A stretch of DNA of 64,000 nucleotides from Pelomonas sp. Root405 (lineage in GTDB: Bacteria > Pseudomonadota > Gammaproteobacteria > Burkholderiales > Burkholderiaceae_C). The position numbers and the translations under genes are program-made. Positions 48,107 to 58,990 of the stretch are shown piece after piece. The notes under the pieces are model-generated. The model was not told the DNA's origin, did not search any database, and saw only the letters and a list, made by a program, of their open reading frames with translations. Positions within the stretch are counted from its first letter, which is position 1. Each line of letters starts with the position of its first letter. The DNA lies in contig NZ_LMDU01000017.1 in the NCBI RefSeq assembly GCF_001425165.1, forward strand, positions 95,154 through 159,153, given 5' to 3'.

Positions 48107-49783
48107 GTGACTGAGCGTCCCTACATCGATCCCACGTCGGCGGCTGCTGACGGGCCGCGGCCACCCACCCAGGCGCCACCGGCGGCCTGGCAGCAAGCCT
48201 CGCACCGGCCACGGCCAGCGCCAAGCCGCCGCCCGCGCGTTGTCCAAGTCGCCACCGGGAGTTATTTCAAGCGGCACTGGCGGGGCGAGCAGAGCCTGCC
48301 TCGAAGCTATTGGGTCAACAACTTCCTGATCGCGGTGCCGCTGTCGATGGCGCTGGCAGGCGTGATGAGCTGGATCAGCGTCAAGGGCGACTCATTGCAG
48401 GTCAGCGCCATCGTGCTGCTGCTGGGCATGCCGCTGCTGCTGGCGCTGGACGCGTGGTGCAAGGTCGGCGCATGGCGCGCCGCGACGAACTACCTGCGCG
48501 AAAGCGGCTCGCTGCTGTGGGGCTGGCTGGCGCGCATCACGCTCGCCCTGGGTGTGCTGCACCTGCTGCTGTTCACGTTGTTCGGCTTCTTGCCCGAGGT
48601 CGGCGAATACTGGCAGATGGCGCGCGGCATCGACCCCATCGGCCACGCCAAGATGAGCTTGTCGGCCGACGGCCGCAGCCTGCGGCTGGACGGCGTCATC
48701 GGCATGGGCGACGGCGAGCGCCTGAAAGCGATGTTGGGCAGCGAGGCGGCACGTGGGCTCAAGCGTGTGGAGCTGTCATCACCCGGCGGCCGCGTGCGTG
48801 AGGCCGAGCGCATGGCGAGCGCCTTGAAGGAGCACCGGCACGAGGCCCGCGCCGTCGGCACCTGCGCCAGCGCCTGCACCCTGGTCTTCCTGGCCGGCAG
48901 CCCGCGCCAGCTGGCGCCCACGGGTCAGCTTGGCTTTCACCGCGCGTCCACCGGCACCTACAACCCGGTGTTCGAGGAGCTGGCCAATCAGGAGCTGGCC
49001 AAGACCTATCGCGAACTCGGCCTGCCGCAGGTCATGATCGACAAGACCCTGGACACGCCGTCGCGCAGCATGTGGTTTGCGCCTCGCGCGGACCTGCTGG
49101 CGTATTCGCTGATCGCGCCATCGCCGCAGACGCTGGCCATCCCGTTGCCGGCGGCGAATGCCGGCCTGGCCGATTTCGATGATGCGCTGCGCATGCACCC
49201 GGTATGGGAGGCGCTGGCGCGGCGCAATGCGGGCACCGTTGAGGCGGTTGCCCAGCGCATGTTGGCCGCCCGCTCGGCAGGCGCCGCCGATGAGGACGTG
49301 CAGGCCGCCGCACTGCCAGCGCTGGCCCAGCAGATGCCGGCCCTCGTCAACGGCAGCGACCCGATCTTGCGCCGGCGCTATGTACAGCTTGTCGCCGACC
49401 AGGTGAAAGCGCTGCGCACGCCGGCCAAGCCCGGCACGCGGCCGCCCTGCCGCGACCTGCTGGACGGCCTGCTGAGTGCACGCCAGCAGCTGCCACTGGC
49501 TCTTCAGGTGCGCGAGGCCCAGTGGCTGCTCGACGCCGCCAACGGCGCACCGCCGCGTTGGCTACCCCGTCCACCCAGCGCCATCGAGGTTGAGGTGCTG
49601 AGTCGCACCGTCGGGGCGAACGCCCTTGGCATGCTGGCCCGAATGTGGGCCGATGCGCCGGACACGACCAACACCGCTGCGGGCGCGTCGTGTGAGCCGG
49701 TGATCGCAACGCTGGACCGCCTGCCCGCCCAGCCACCCGCGCGGCGGGAATTGGCCGAGCGTTTGGTGTTTCAGACGCGTTGA
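48107..49783 (+). CDS. membrane protein with ClpP/crotonase-fold domain (COG3904-like)
   Basis: A GTG start gives 558 aa: a Pro-rich cytoplasmic N-terminus, three membrane helices (about residues 68-165: [55 protein letters not shown]), then a ClpP-like domain with [33 protein letters not shown], the nucleophile-like [19 protein letters not shown] and GQLGFHRAS, which together resemble a Ser-His arrangement. The C-terminal 250 residues are helical and unknown. Proteins of this type are predicted membrane-bound proteases without known targets. The start is uncertain. Confidence 0.7.
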   Translation: MTERPYIDPTSAAADGPRPPTQAPPAAWQQASHRPRPAPSRRPRVVQVATGSYFKRHWRGEQSLPRSYWVNNFLIAVPLSMALAGVMSWISVKGDSLQVSAIVLLLGMPLLLALDAWCKVGAWRAATNYLRESGSLLWGWLARITLALGVLHLLLFTLFGFLPEVGEYWQMARGIDPIGHAKMSLSADGRSLRLDGVIGMGDGERLKAMLGSEAARGLKRVELSSPGGRVREAERMASALKEHRHEARAVGTCASACTLVFLAGSPRQLAPTGQLGFHRASTGTYNPVFEELANQELAKTYRELGLPQVMIDKTLDTPSRSMWFAPRADLLAYSLIAPSPQTLAIPLPAANAGLADFDDALRMHPVWEALARRNAGTVEAVAQRMLAARSAGAADEDVQAAALPALAQQMPALVNGSDPILRRRYVQLVADQVKALRTPAKPGTRPPCRDLLDGLLSARQQLPLALQVREAQWLLDAANGAPPRWLPRPPSAIEVEVLSRTVGANALGMLARMWADAPDTTNTAAGASCEPVIATLDRLPAQPPARRELAERLVFQTR

Positions 49784-50184
49784 GCTGCCCCGGCAATACG
49801 CTCGACGACGACAAAGGCGACCGCGTAGTCCTGCTCGTCACTGACCGTCACATGGGCGCTCAAGCCCCGCGAGACGAACCAGTCGGCCAGCTCACCATGC
49901 AATGCCACCTCGGGCTTGCCGCTGGCAGCCTTGACGACCTCCATGGCCCGCCAGGTCATGGGCATGCGCATGCCCATGCCAATCGCTTTAGAGAACGCCT
50001 CCTTGGCGGCGAAGCGCGTCGCGAGGTAGGCCACGCCCCGCGCCTCGACCTTGCCGCGGCGCTCACGGAACACGGCCAGCTCATGCGGGCCCAACACCTT
50101 CTCCGCAAAGCGCTCACCGCGCCGCGCCAGCGTCTCGCGGATGCGGCGGATGTCGCAGACGTCGGTGCCGATGCCGTAGATCAC
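49771..50184 (-). CDS. acpS: holo-[acyl-carrier-protein] synthase AcpS
   Basis: This 137-aa protein transfers phosphopantetheine from CoA to ACP. Mg ligands are in [12 protein letters not shown] (Asp8) and [14 protein letters not shown] (Glu near 58), with the C-terminal [15 protein letters not shown] strand. It starts by a 4-nt overlap with pdxJ. Its target AcpP is encoded near the right end of the window. Confidence 0.95.
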   Translation of the reverse strand: MIYGIGTDVCDIRRIRETLARRGERFAEKVLGPHELAVFRERRGKVEARGVAYLATRFAAKEAFSKAIGMGMRMPMTWRAMEVVKAASGKPEVALHGELADWFVSRGLSAHVTVSDEQDYAVAFVVVERIAGAAQRV

Positions 50185-50951
50185 TGGTTATAGGCGCCAG
50201 CGATGGCGCGCAGATAGCCGCGCACGGTCTCGGCATAGCCCAGCTCCAGCGCATCGGCGATCAGCGCGTGGCCGATGGACACCTCTTGGACGCCGGGCAC
50301 TGCGCTCAGAAAGACCGTCAGGTTGTCGCGGTTGAGGTCGTGACCAGCGTTGATGCCGAGGCCGACCTTCAGCGCAGCCTCCGCCGTGGCCGTGAAGCCG
50401 GCCAGCACCGCATCGCCGTTCGGCGTACCAAAGGCACTGGCGAAGGTCTCGGTGTAGAGCTCGATGCGCTCAGCGCCCAGCTCGGCCACGGCAGCCATCG
50501 CGGCCGGATTCGGGTCCATGAAAAGACTGACGCGCACGCCGAGATCCCGGGCCTCCTGGATCAGCGGTCGCAGACGCTCGGCATCGGCCGGCAGCGTCCA
50601 ACCGTGGTCAGACGTGAACTGCTCTTCGGAATCCGGCACGAAGGTGACCTGCTGCGGTCGGTGTCGACGTACGAAGTCCATCAGGTTCTGCGTCGGGTTG
50701 CCTTCGATGTTGAACTCGGCCTGGGGCCAGTCCTTCAGGAAGGCGGCGAGGTCGTCGACATCGCTGGCGCGGATGTGGCGCGCATCAGGCCGCGGATGCA
50801 CCGTGATGCCGTGGGCGCCGGCCAGCAGGCATTGCTCGGCGGCACGCAGCACGCTGGGGATGCCGAGGTGGCGCGTGTTGCGTAGCAGCGCGACCTTGTT
50901 GACGTTGACCGACAGGGCGCAGCGGGCGCCGGCGTGGGCGAAGGGATTCAT
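50181..50951 (-). CDS. pdxJ: pyridoxine 5'-phosphate synthase PdxJ
   Basis: This 256-aa TIM-barrel enzyme condenses 1-deoxyxylulose 5-phosphate with 3-amino-2-oxopropyl phosphate. Recognised segments: [63 protein letters not shown] and [12 protein letters not shown]. pdxJ-acpS order is usual in proteobacteria, where pdxJ normally follows recO directly. Confidence 0.96.
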   Translation of the reverse strand: MNPFAHAGARCALSVNVNKVALLRNTRHLGIPSVLRAAEQCLLAGAHGITVHPRPDARHIRASDVDDLAAFLKDWPQAEFNIEGNPTQNLMDFVRRHRPQQVTFVPDSEEQFTSDHGWTLPADAERLRPLIQEARDLGVRVSLFMDPNPAAMAAVAELGAERIELYTETFASAFGTPNGDAVLAGFTATAEAALKVGLGINAGHDLNRDNLTVFLSAVPGVQEVSIGHALIADALELGYAETVRGYLRAIAGAYNQ

Positions 50952-50999
50952 GGGCCGGCATCGTAGTGGAGCCGGCCCGCCCGCGCGGCCTGTGCGGGG

Positions 51000-51521
51000 T
51001 CAGCGCGCCGGGACCGTGCGCAGCACCATCAGCAGGCCGTCGCGCACCTCGCCGGCGGCCGGCAGCCAGACCACGGCGAAGCGCTGGCCGGCGTCCTCGG
51101 CCGCCGTGAAGCGCTGCTGCCGGGCCGGATTGGCGGTGTCGACACCGGCAGCGCCGGTCTCAGGTCGCCAATGCGGACCAGCGCTCTGTTTGTAGTGATC
51201 GAGCAGCTGCTCCCAGCCGACATCACCCGGGAGGCGATAGAGCCGGGTGTCCACCGCCGAGGCAGCGCCAGGCGCCTGCAGCGCGCGGCTCGCCGCCACG
51301 TTGGCGCGGCGCGCCGTGGACAGCGAAGGCTCGCCAAAATGGTCCCAGTCCACCGCCTGGGCACCGGGGAGCGGCGCCGGCAAGGCGATGGCGGGCGCGG
51401 CGATGGCCATGCCGCTGATCATTGGCAGACCAGCCAAGAGCAGGCTGGCGCCCGTAAGCAGGTGGGCGCGACGGGTGGGATGGGCGGGATGGGCGACGGA
51501 GTCGGTGTCATGGCTTGGCAT
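51000..51521 (-). CDS. hypothetical exported 173-aa protein
   Basis: The ATG at 51521 lies 14 nt inside the end of the upstream gene. The N-terminus (TRRAHLLTGASLLLAGLPMI) resembles a Sec or Tat-like signal, then AIALPAPLPGAQAVDWDHFG and a compact domain (LYRLPGDVGWEQLLDHYKQS...FAVVWLPAAGEVRDGLLMVL). No family was recognised. Translation is coupled to the 483-aa gene, so they probably act together; a periplasmic partner or immunity role is conjecture. Confidence 0.6.
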   Translation of the reverse strand: MPSHDTDSVAHPAHPTRRAHLLTGASLLLAGLPMISGMAIAAPAIALPAPLPGAQAVDWDHFGEPSLSTARRANVAASRALQAPGAASAVDTRLYRLPGDVGWEQLLDHYKQSAGPHWRPETGAAGVDTANPARQQRFTAAEDAGQRFAVVWLPAAGEVRDGLLMVLRTVPAR

Positions 51522-52959
51522 GTTCGCGGGTGACGATCCAGGTGCCGTTGAAAGCCGAGCCGGCGCCACTGCTGGCAGCCTGCTCCAGGTCAGGGCGACC
51601 GTTCGGCAGCGTACGCGAAGCGACGCTGGGCACCAAGGCCCAGAACAGCTTGTCGTCGGCGCTCACCTGGCCGCTGATCTTCGCGTCCATGGCCGCCTTG
51701 ACGCCAAACTGCGTCCATTCCTTCAGCACCGAGGCGCCGATGCCGACCGCTGGATGGGCACGGCCGGCGGTCTTGTCGACGATGGTGAGCACGCTCTTCA
51801 GCGTGGCGTTGATCAGGTCGCCCTGCTCCTTGGCGTCCTGGGTGATGTCCTTGACCGCCGCGCTCACGGCGCCCGCGTAGTAGCCGGCCGTCTCCGCATT
51901 GACGAAGCGCTGGCCGCCGCCGGGCGCCTGCACCTGTGCCTCGAAGCGCGCGACGGGGTTCTCGTTCTTGGCATTGCCAAGCGAGATCTGCGCCTGGATT
52001 TCGCCGAGGGCGTTGAAGTCCTCGGCGTTCAGCGAGGCCTTGGCGTAGGAAGCCAGCGCCGAGCCATTGGCCGTCTCGCGATTGGCGGCCAGTTCGCGCA
52101 TCACGCCGTTGGTGTCGCTGAGGATGAGTTGGCCCATGGCGCGCCGCACGTTCTCGGCGGCCTCGGGACGGCCGCGGCCGGCGAGGTCGGTCATCACGGA
52201 CGCCGCGTCGGCGAAGACACGGGCCTTGGTGTCGGCGTCGCCGATGCCGCTGGCGACCTTGAGCAGTTGCTCCAGCGGCTTGGTGTCGGTGAGCACGGCA
52301 CCCGAGCCGCCCATGGCGCCCCCCACCCGGAGGACCTCGTTGGTGGCCGCCTTCAGCACCGCCTGGCGCTGCTCGGGCTGCAGGCTCTGCAGCGCCTGCT
52401 GAGCGGTGGCGGGGCTGTTGCCCATGCTGCCGATGACTTCGGCGATGGCGCGTGCCTGCGGGTCGTGCAGACGCGACTCCTGCATCGTTTCGATGGACGA
52501 CTGATCGGTCGAGGCGCCGGCCAGCTGGCCGATGAAGTCCAGCTTGGTCTGGTTGCTGCCATGCTGGCCGACAGCGGCGCCGAGCGCGGTGATGTTGTCG
52601 TCAGCGAGCAGGCGGTCGCGCGATGTCTGGCGCCCTGTGGTGCGGTCGAAGGCCTGCGACAGCTTGGCCAGCTCTGCGCCGCCGAGGTCGCGCGCCATCT
52701 CGTTGAAGAAGTCCCGGCGCTCGCCCTGGCTCAGCCCGCCATTGCCGAACCACGAGTCATCGTTCATCTCGTCGGCGATCTGGCGCAGCTCGTCGGCGCT
52801 CAGCTTGCCGACCACCGCACGGGTGTCGGCCGCGTTGAGGTTGGACAGGATGGACTTCACCGTCTGGATTTCGCCGTTGGTGATCGGGTTGATCCAGCCG
52901 GAGGTGTCCATCTGCTGGCGGATGTTGCTGACGGCGGTATCGACGGTGTTCGGCGGCAT
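51508..52959 (-). CDS. hypothetical 483-aa helical protein, possible secreted effector or scaffold
   Basis: Hydrophilic, Ala/Gln/Asn-rich and mostly helical, with no signal peptide or membrane span. It begins MPPNTVDTAVSNIRQQMDTS, then a repeated style of 40-50-residue units (LNAADTRAVVGKLSADELRQ; LQPEQRQAVLKAATNEVLRV; AKVASGIGDADT-like), and ends in GWIV-type TWIVTREHAKP. No catalytic motif was recognised. Such helical N-terminal arrays occur in large secreted toxins, but no toxin domain is visible here. It is inserted, with its small coupled partner, between recO and pdxJ, genes that usually adjoin. Confidence 0.6.
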   Translation of the reverse strand: MPPNTVDTAVSNIRQQMDTSGWINPITNGEIQTVKSILSNLNAADTRAVVGKLSADELRQIADEMNDDSWFGNGGLSQGERRDFFNEMARDLGGAELAKLSQAFDRTTGRQTSRDRLLADDNITALGAAVGQHGSNQTKLDFIGQLAGASTDQSSIETMQESRLHDPQARAIAEVIGSMGNSPATAQQALQSLQPEQRQAVLKAATNEVLRVGGAMGGSGAVLTDTKPLEQLLKVASGIGDADTKARVFADAASVMTDLAGRGRPEAAENVRRAMGQLILSDTNGVMRELAANRETANGSALASYAKASLNAEDFNALGEIQAQISLGNAKNENPVARFEAQVQAPGGGQRFVNAETAGYYAGAVSAAVKDITQDAKEQGDLINATLKSVLTIVDKTAGRAHPAVGIGASVLKEWTQFGVKAAMDAKISGQVSADDKLFWALVPSVASRTLPNGRPDLEQAASSGAGSAFNGTWIVTREHAKP

Positions 52960-53085
52960 GGGGCGCTTTCGGGGTGGGATCCGCCCATTGTTCGCAGCAG
53001 CTCAGATGGCCGAAAGCTGCGTCTGGCCCTAGTCGCGACGCAACCCTAGCTGGGGCCGACCCTAGCCATGGTCCGTTCGGCCTGC

Positions 53086-53838
53086 TCAGCTGTCGAGCAG
53101 TTGCTGCACATCGACCATCAGCGCGCGCGTGCGCAGCGGCTGGTGGCCGAGGTGGAAGTGAAGCAGACCGCGCAGCGTCGTCTTCAGGCTGGGCTGGTCG
53201 CTCAAGCAGGCGTGGCGCAACGCTGCCGGGCTGCCGTGCAGCAGGGCGGCTTGCAACTGGATCAGCAGGGCGCCGGGCAGGCTGGCATCACCGGTCGGCG
53301 GGATGAGCCCGGACTCGGGCGAGAGCTGGTAGCGCCGCGCCGGGTCGACGCTCGCCTGGGTGGGGGTGACGACGCTGAGGTCGGGCAGCAGGCCCAGCTC
53401 GGCCAGCAGCTTGAGCTCGAAGGCGCGCAGCGCCGCGTCGCCTTCAGCCAGGTGGGCCAGCGCATCGGCATAGGCATCGAAGAGCTGGGGATGCGGGTCG
53501 TGGCGAGCCAGCAGCTTGAGCAGCAATTCGTTCAGGTAATAACCCGAAAACAGAGCGGCACCGCTGGGCAGCGTGGCACCGCCACCCCATTCTGCGCTTC
53601 GCAACGTCTGCACCTCACCACCGTCGGCCTTGGCGGGCTTGCTGAGGCTGACCGAGATGCGCTGCAGCGGCAGCAGCACCGCTCGCAACTGCGAATAAGG
53701 GCGCTTGGCGCCCTTGGCCGCCACAGCCACGCGGCCGGACTCCCGGGTGAACAGGTCAAGGATGAGACTGGACTCGCTCCAGTCGTGCTGGTGCAGCACG
53801 TAGGCGGGCTGGACCGCGGGCGGTCTCGTCAGCCTCAT
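53086..53838 (-). CDS. recO: DNA repair protein RecO
   Basis: This 250-aa protein has an OB-fold N-terminal domain (AYVLHQHDWSESSLILDLFT; VAVAAKGAKRPYSQLRAVLL) and a helical C-terminal domain (GYYLNELLLKLLARHDPHPQ). It helps RecA load on SSB-coated gaps. The zinc-binding cysteines of some RecO proteins are absent, as in other beta- and gammaproteobacteria. It follows era by 34 nt. Confidence 0.93.
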   Translation of the reverse strand: MRLTRPPAVQPAYVLHQHDWSESSLILDLFTRESGRVAVAAKGAKRPYSQLRAVLLPLQRISVSLSKPAKADGGEVQTLRSAEWGGGATLPSGAALFSGYYLNELLLKLLARHDPHPQLFDAYADALAHLAEGDAALRAFELKLLAELGLLPDLSVVTPTQASVDPARRYQLSPESGLIPPTGDASLPGALLIQLQAALLHGSPAALRHACLSDQPSLKTTLRGLLHFHLGHQPLRTRALMVDVQQLLDS

Positions 53839-53872
53839 GCCTGCCGCTCAGGGAACAAGCCCAACTGGTCGA

Positions 53873-54790
53873 TCACTCGTAGCCGTAGCTGCGCAGATGC
53901 TCTTCTGTGTCCGCCCAGCCGGAGCGCACCTTGACCCACAGCTCCAGGAAGACCCGGCCGTCCATCAGGTGCTCCAGCTCCTGACGCGACTCCGAGCCGA
54001 TGCGCTTCAGACGCTCGCCGCCCTGGCCGATGATCATGCCCTTGTGGGCATCGCGCTCGACGACGATGCTGGCGCTGATGCGGCGCAGCTCGCCCTCCTC
54101 TTCCCATTTGTCGATGACGACGGTGGAGGTGTAAGGCAGCTCGTCGCCGGTCAGTCGGAAGAGCTTCTCGCGGATGATTTCGCTGGCGAGGAACTTCTCG
54201 CTGCGGTCGGTCAACGCGTCCTCGGCATAGAACCAGCCCTGCTCGGGCAGGTAGGGCTTGAGGATCTTGAAGAGGCGTGTCACATCGCCCTCCTTCTTGG
54301 CCGACAGCGGCACGAACTCGGTGAAGTTGCGGCGCTCCTGCATGCCCTTGAGCCAGGGCGCCAGCTCGGCGCGGCGGTGCACGGCGTCGAGCTTGTTGGC
54401 GATCAGCACGACCGGCTTGTCCTCGGGCAGCAGGCCCAGCACCTTGGCGTCGTCCAGGCCGAAGCGGCCCGCCTCGACGACAAAGAGCACCAGGTCCACG
54501 TCGCCCAGCACGCCGTGCACGGTGCGGTTCAGCGTGCGGTTGAGCGCGGCGTTGTGCTTGGTCTGAAAGCCCGGGGTGTCGACGAAGACGAACTGCGCCT
54601 CCTCCACGGTGCGCACACCGGTGATGCGGTGTCGCGTGGTCTGCGCCTTGTCGGAGGTGATGCTGACTTTCTGGCCAACGAGGGCGTTGAGCAGTGTCGA
54701 CTTGCCGACATTGGGCCGGCCGACGATGGCAATGAGGCCACAGCGCTGCGGTGGGCCTTCGGCGGCGGGGGGAACAGCGTCGGTGGTCAT
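53873..54790 (-). CDS. era: GTPase Era
   Basis: This 305-aa protein has G1 [13 protein letters not shown]2 region TRHRITGV, G3 [11 protein letters not shown]4 NKLDAV and a C-terminal KH domain ([20 protein letters not shown]). It is needed for 16S rRNA maturation and 30S assembly. The ATG overlaps the rnc stop by 4 nt, the classical rnc-era coupling. Confidence 0.97.
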   Translation of the reverse strand: MTTDAVPPAAEGPPQRCGLIAIVGRPNVGKSTLLNALVGQKVSITSDKAQTTRHRITGVRTVEEAQFVFVDTPGFQTKHNAALNRTLNRTVHGVLGDVDLVLFVVEAGRFGLDDAKVLGLLPEDKPVVLIANKLDAVHRRAELAPWLKGMQERRNFTEFVPLSAKKEGDVTRLFKILKPYLPEQGWFYAEDALTDRSEKFLASEIIREKLFRLTGDELPYTSTVVIDKWEEEGELRRISASIVVERDAHKGMIIGQGGERLKRIGSESRQELEHLMDGRVFLELWVKVRSGWADTEEHLRSYGYE

Positions 54791-55491
54791 GGTTTGCCTC
54801 GTTCGGCGGTCAATCGGTCCTGAAGGCGATCAAGCAGGCGGCGGGCTGCCTCCTGCTCGGCGGTGCGGCGGGAGCGACCTTCGCCCAATGCGGCCACGTC
54901 CAGCGCAGGCACCGCGCATTCGACTTCGAAGGTCTGCGCGTGAGCCTGGCCGCGCGTGGCGACGATACGGTAGCTTGGTACGGCGATGCGGCGAGCCTGC
55001 AGCCATTCCTGCAACGCGGTCTTGGCGTCCTTGGCGAAGTCGCCGGCGCTGGAGGCCGTGGCGATCGTCTCTCCGAGCAAACGGCGCAGGATGGCCAGGG
55101 CCGCGTCGTAGCCGGCGTCGATGTAGGCCGCGCCAAGCACGGCTTCGACCGCATCGGCCAGGATGGAGGGCCGCTGCGCACCGCCGCCGCGGGCCTCGCC
55201 GTCCGACATCTTCAGCACCGCCGGCAAGCCCAGCGCGAGGCCCAGCTTGTGCAGGCTTTCCTCGCGCACCAGGTGGGCGCGAACGCGCGTCAGGTCCCCT
55301 TCGTCGGAGCCGGCATAGCGTTCGTAGAGCAGGCTGGACACTGCCAGGCTGAGCACGGCGTCGCCAAGGAATTCGAGGCGCTCGTTGTGGTCGGCGCCAT
55401 AGCTGCGGTGGGTCAGCGCGCGCGCCAGCAGCTCGGGTCGCTGGAAACGATGCCCCAGGCGGCGTTGCAGGTCGTCCAGCGCAGCGCTCAT
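54787..55491 (-). CDS. rnc: ribonuclease III
   Basis: This 234-aa protein has the RNase III signature [14 protein letters not shown] with the acidic catalytic residues, [15 protein letters not shown] in the second acidic motif, and a C-terminal dsRNA-binding domain ([37 protein letters not shown]). It cleaves rRNA precursors and other double-stranded RNA. The ATG of [14 protein letters not shown] is chosen over an upstream start that lies inside the DUF4845 gene. Confidence 0.97.
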   Translation of the reverse strand: MSAALDDLQRRLGHRFQRPELLARALTHRSYGADHNERLEFLGDAVLSLAVSSLLYERYAGSDEGDLTRVRAHLVREESLHKLGLALGLPAVLKMSDGEARGGGAQRPSILADAVEAVLGAAYIDAGYDAALAILRRLLGETIATASSAGDFAKDAKTALQEWLQARRIAVPSYRIVATRGQAHAQTFEVECAVPALDVAALGEGRSRRTAEQEAARRLLDRLQDRLTAERGKP

Positions 55492-55516
55492 CGTCGCGGC
55501 GGCACCATCAACGGAG

Positions 55517-55906
55517 TCAACGAGACTTGCCTCGGTACTTGATGAGCAGATAGACCGGCCCGGCCAGGTCGACTTCCTTGTCCCAGGCGAACTCGATGAC
55601 GACACGGTCGTTGCCATCCTTGGTGACTGTCAGGTCGCTGCCCTTGATGCTTTGGATGGAGTACTCGACCTGGGTGGCGGTGTCGAACTGCTGGCGCACC
55701 TGCGGCACCGTGGCGGGGTTGCCGGCCGCGATGCGGTCGACCACACGCTGCACGGTGTAGTACTCGAGCACGGTCGGGAAGACCTTCATGGCGACGACAG
55801 CCATCACGGCGATCACGCAGCCCCAGAACAGCAGACCCATCAACGAGAGACCGCGTTGATGCTGCCGCGAAGCGGCAGGGATGGTGCGAGCAGTGCAATG
55901 GCTCAT
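55517..55906 (-). CDS. DUF4845 family membrane protein
   Basis: This 129-aa protein has an N-terminal membrane helix (GLSLMGLLFWGCVIAVMAVV), then KVFPTVLEYYTVQRVVDRIA and a beta-rich end (VIEFAWDKEVDLAGPVYLLI). It matches the DUF4845 proteins found between lepB and rnc. The helix with preceding RGLS resembles a type IV pilin-like N-terminus. The ATG at 55906 is used; an in-frame TTG at 55915 is less likely. Confidence 0.85.
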   Translation of the reverse strand: MSHCTARTIPAASRQHQRGLSLMGLLFWGCVIAVMAVVAMKVFPTVLEYYTVQRVVDRIAAGNPATVPQVRQQFDTATQVEYSIQSIKGSDLTVTKDGNDRVVIEFAWDKEVDLAGPVYLLIKYRGKSR

Positions 55907-55911
55907 CTGTA

Positions 55912-56937
55912 TCAATCGAAGAAGGTGCCGACGCGCTTGAGGTTACCGAAATTCATCCACACCAAGAAGGCCCTGCCGACGATGTTCTCGTCGGGCACGA
56001 AGCCCCAGAAGCGGGAATCGCGGGAGTTGTCACGGTTGTCGCCCAGCATGAAGTAGTGGCCGGCCGGCACTTTGCAGGTCACGCCTTCAATCGTGTAGCG
56101 GCAGTTCTCGTTGAACGGGAAGGGGCCGTCGGCACGGTCGGCGCGGAAATAGCGCTGGGCTTCTGGCTGGACGAGGATCTGGTGCTCCTTCTCACCGAGC
56201 TTTTCGAGGAAGCGCTGCCGGTAGACGCGACCGTCCTCGTCGTAGTAGTTGCCCAGCGACTGCAGAGGCGCCGGCTGGCCGTTGATATAAACCTTCTGGT
56301 TGATATAGGCCACTTCGTCGCCGGGAATGCCAACCACGCGCTTGATGAAGTCGGTGCTGGTGTCTTCGGGGTAACGGAAGACCATCACGTCGCCACGCTT
56401 GACGTCGTTGTTGGCGACGATCTTCTTGTTGATCACCGGCAGCCGGATGCCGTAGTGGAACTTGTTGACGAGGATGAGGTCGCCGACCAGCAGCGTCGGC
56501 ACCATGGAGCCGGACGGGATCTTGAAGGGCTCGAACAGGAAACTGCGCAGCAAGAAGACGACCAGGATCACCGGGAAGAGGCCGGCGGTCCAATCCAGCC
56601 ACCAGGGCTGCTGCAGGATCTGCTGTCGGGCTGGCTCGATGTCCCCATCGACGCGGGCGATGCCCTGCGCCGCCAGCGTTTCGCGGCGCTTGGCGTCGCT
56701 GGCCGCCAGGGCATCGGCGGCCGCACGGCGGGCCGGTGCGAAATGGAAGCGCTCGGCCAGCCAATAGAACAGCGTGACCGAGGTCAAAACGAAAAGCAGC
56801 AACGCGAAATTGCCGTTCCATCGACCGATATACCAGCCGCCCAGATAGGCCACCAGGGCCGCGTACAAAACACCGGTCAGAGCGCTCATCAGGGAGGTTT
56901 TCAAGGCGGAGGATTCGGGCAGTGGGGATTCAGTCAT
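55912..56937 (-). CDS. lepB: signal peptidase I (LepB)
   Basis: This 341-aa protein has two N-terminal membrane helices, a further hydrophobic segment ([20 protein letters not shown]) and the catalytic Ser in [16 protein letters not shown], with the Lys general base in [20 protein letters not shown] and a C-terminal [17 protein letters not shown] box. It removes signal peptides at the outer face of the inner membrane. It overlaps the lepA stop by 8 nt. Confidence 0.96.
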   Translation of the reverse strand: MTESPLPESSALKTSLMSALTGVLYAALVAYLGGWYIGRWNGNFALLLFVLTSVTLFYWLAERFHFAPARRAAADALAASDAKRRETLAAQGIARVDGDIEPARQQILQQPWWLDWTAGLFPVILVVFLLRSFLFEPFKIPSGSMVPTLLVGDLILVNKFHYGIRLPVINKKIVANNDVKRGDVMVFRYPEDTSTDFIKRVVGIPGDEVAYINQKVYINGQPAPLQSLGNYYDEDGRVYRQRFLEKLGEKEHQILVQPEAQRYFRADRADGPFPFNENCRYTIEGVTCKVPAGHYFMLGDNRDNSRDSRFWGFVPDENIVGRAFLVWMNFGNLKRVGTFFD

Positions 56938-58738
56938 CGACCTGCAGGATGGCGAGGAAGGCTTCTTGCGGCACTTCGACGGAGCCGATCTGCTTCATGC
57001 GCTTCTTGCCGGCCTTCTGCTTTTCGAGCAGCTTGCGCTTGCGGGTGATGTCACCGCCATAGCATTTTGCCAGCACGTTCTTGCGCAGCGCCTTGATGTT
57101 CTCGCGGGCGATGATGTTGGCGCCGATGGCCGCCTGGATGGCCACGTCATACATCTGGCGCGGGATCTGCTCGCGCATCTTGGCGGCCACGCCGCGGCCA
57201 CGGTACTGGCTCTGGCTGCGGTGCACGATCATCGACAGCGGGTCGACCTTCTCGCCGTTGATCATGATGTCCACCTTGACGACGTCGGCCGCGCGGTATT
57301 CCTTGAACTCGTAGTCCATGGAGGCATAGCCGCGCGAGGCGCTCTTGAGCTTGTCGAAGAAGTCCAGCACGATCTCGGCCAGCGGGATCTCATAGGTCAG
57401 CATGACCTGCTTGCCGTGATAGGCCATGTTGAGCTGCACGCCACGCTTCTGGTTGGCCAGCGTCATGACGACACCGACATAGTCCTGCGGCATGTAGAGG
57501 TGCACCGTGACGATGGGCTCGCGGATCTCCCGCATGGCGCCGATCTCGGGCATCTTGGACGGGTTCTCGACCTGGATGACCTCGCCGGTGTTCAGCTCCA
57601 CCTCGTAGATGACGCTGGGCGCGGTGGTGACGAGGTCCTGGTCGAACTCGCGCTCCAGGCGCTCCTGCACGATCTCCATGTGCAGCAGGCCCAGGAAGCC
57701 GCAGCGGAAGCCGAAGCCGAGCGCCTGGCTCACTTCCGGTTCGTAGCGCAGCGAGGAGTCGTTCAGGCTGAGCTTCTCCAGCGCGTCGCGCAGCTGGTCG
57801 TACTCGCTCGCCTCGGTCGGGTACAGCCCTGCGAAGACCTGCGGCTGGATCTCCTTGAAGCCGGGCAGCGCCTCCGTGGCCGGGCCGGCATTGTTGGGCA
57901 GCTTCTTTTCAAGCGTGACCGTGTCGCCGACCTTCGCTGCGGCCAGTTCCTTGATGCCGCAAATGATGAAGCCCACTTCGCCGGCCTTCAGGGCATCGCG
58001 GTTCTCGCTCTTGGGCGTGAAGACGCCCATGTGCTCTACCGGATAGACGGTGTTGGTGTTCATCATGCGGATGCGCTCGCCCTTCTTGAGCTCACCATCC
58101 ACCACGCGCACCAGCATGACGACGCCGACGTAGTTGTCGAACCAAGCGTCGATGATCATCGCGCGCGGTGCGCCGTCGGGGTTGCCGCGAGGCGCCGGCA
58201 TGCGGGCGATGACCGCCTCGATGATCTCGTCGATGCCCATGCCGGTCTTGGCCGAACAGGGGATGGCATCGTCGGCGTCGATGCCGATGACGTCCTCGAT
58301 CTCGGCCTTGGCGTTGTCGGGGTCGGCCGACGCCAGGTCCATCTTGTTGAGCACCGGCACGACCAGAACGCCAAGGTCCAGCGCCGTGTAGCAATTGGCC
58401 ACGGTCTGGGCTTCCACACCCTGACTGGCGTCGACGACGAGCAGGGCGCCTTCGCAGGCCGACAGTGACCGGCTGACTTCATAAGAGAAGTCCACATGGC
58501 CGGGCGTGTCGATGAGGTTGAGGTTGTAGATCTGGCCGTCTTTGGCCTTGTACTGAAGCGCGGCGGTCTGCGCCTTGATCGTGATGCCTCGCTCGCGCTC
58601 AAGGTCCATCGAGTCCAGAACCTGCGCTTCCATCTCGCGGTCGCTCAAACCCCCGCAGCGCTGAATGATGCGGTCGGCCAACGTGCTCTTGCCGTGGTCG
58701 ATGTGGGCAATGATGGAGAAGTTGCGGATGTGATTCAT
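56930..58738 (-). CDS. lepA: elongation factor 4 (LepA)
   Basis: This 602-aa translational GTPase begins [20 protein letters not shown] with the P-loop, then [12 protein letters not shown] (G3) and [11 protein letters not shown] (G4), the EF-G-like domains and the LepA-specific C-terminus ([20 protein letters not shown]). It acts on stalled or back-translocated ribosomes. The ATG at 58738 matches the family N-terminus; longer frames upstream are non-coding. Confidence 0.97.
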   Translation of the reverse strand: MNHIRNFSIIAHIDHGKSTLADRIIQRCGGLSDREMEAQVLDSMDLERERGITIKAQTAALQYKAKDGQIYNLNLIDTPGHVDFSYEVSRSLSACEGALLVVDASQGVEAQTVANCYTALDLGVLVVPVLNKMDLASADPDNAKAEIEDVIGIDADDAIPCSAKTGMGIDEIIEAVIARMPAPRGNPDGAPRAMIIDAWFDNYVGVVMLVRVVDGELKKGERIRMMNTNTVYPVEHMGVFTPKSENRDALKAGEVGFIICGIKELAAAKVGDTVTLEKKLPNNAGPATEALPGFKEIQPQVFAGLYPTEASEYDQLRDALEKLSLNDSSLRYEPEVSQALGFGFRCGFLGLLHMEIVQERLEREFDQDLVTTAPSVIYEVELNTGEVIQVENPSKMPEIGAMREIREPIVTVHLYMPQDYVGVVMTLANQKRGVQLNMAYHGKQVMLTYEIPLAEIVLDFFDKLKSASRGYASMDYEFKEYRAADVVKVDIMINGEKVDPLSMIVHRSQSQYRGRGVAAKMREQIPRQMYDVAIQAAIGANIIARENIKALRKNVLAKCYGGDITRKRKLLEKQKAGKKRMKQIGSVEVPQEAFLAILQVDD

Positions 58739-58846
58739 GGAGTCTGCAGCGCGCGAGGCCGGAAGCTTCAACGGCGCGAGCCGTTGCATGGAAGGCTCAT
58801 ATCGCGCAGCGATGTGAAGGCGCAAAAGGCGCCGTGCCGAACATAA

Positions 58847-58880
58847 AAAAAAGGCACGTCGAAGAGGCGACGTGCCTTCC
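58847..58880 (-). terminator. intrinsic terminator downstream of mucD (leftward)
   Basis: An 11-bp stem AAGGCACGTCG (58853-58863) with CGACGTGCCTT (58870-58880) around a 6-nt loop. On the minus strand it is followed by eight T residues (A-run 58847-58854 on the plus strand). It separates the rpoE-rseA-mucD unit from lepA. Confidence 0.85.
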
Positions 58881-58990
58881 AACAAAAGGTATGGCAACTG
58901 CTTGTTGGGCCTTCATTGTAGTCAAAAGGCCCGGCCGGGAAACCGCACCAGCATTGGTTTTCCGGCCGTTGCAGGCTGCCAACAAGAACT

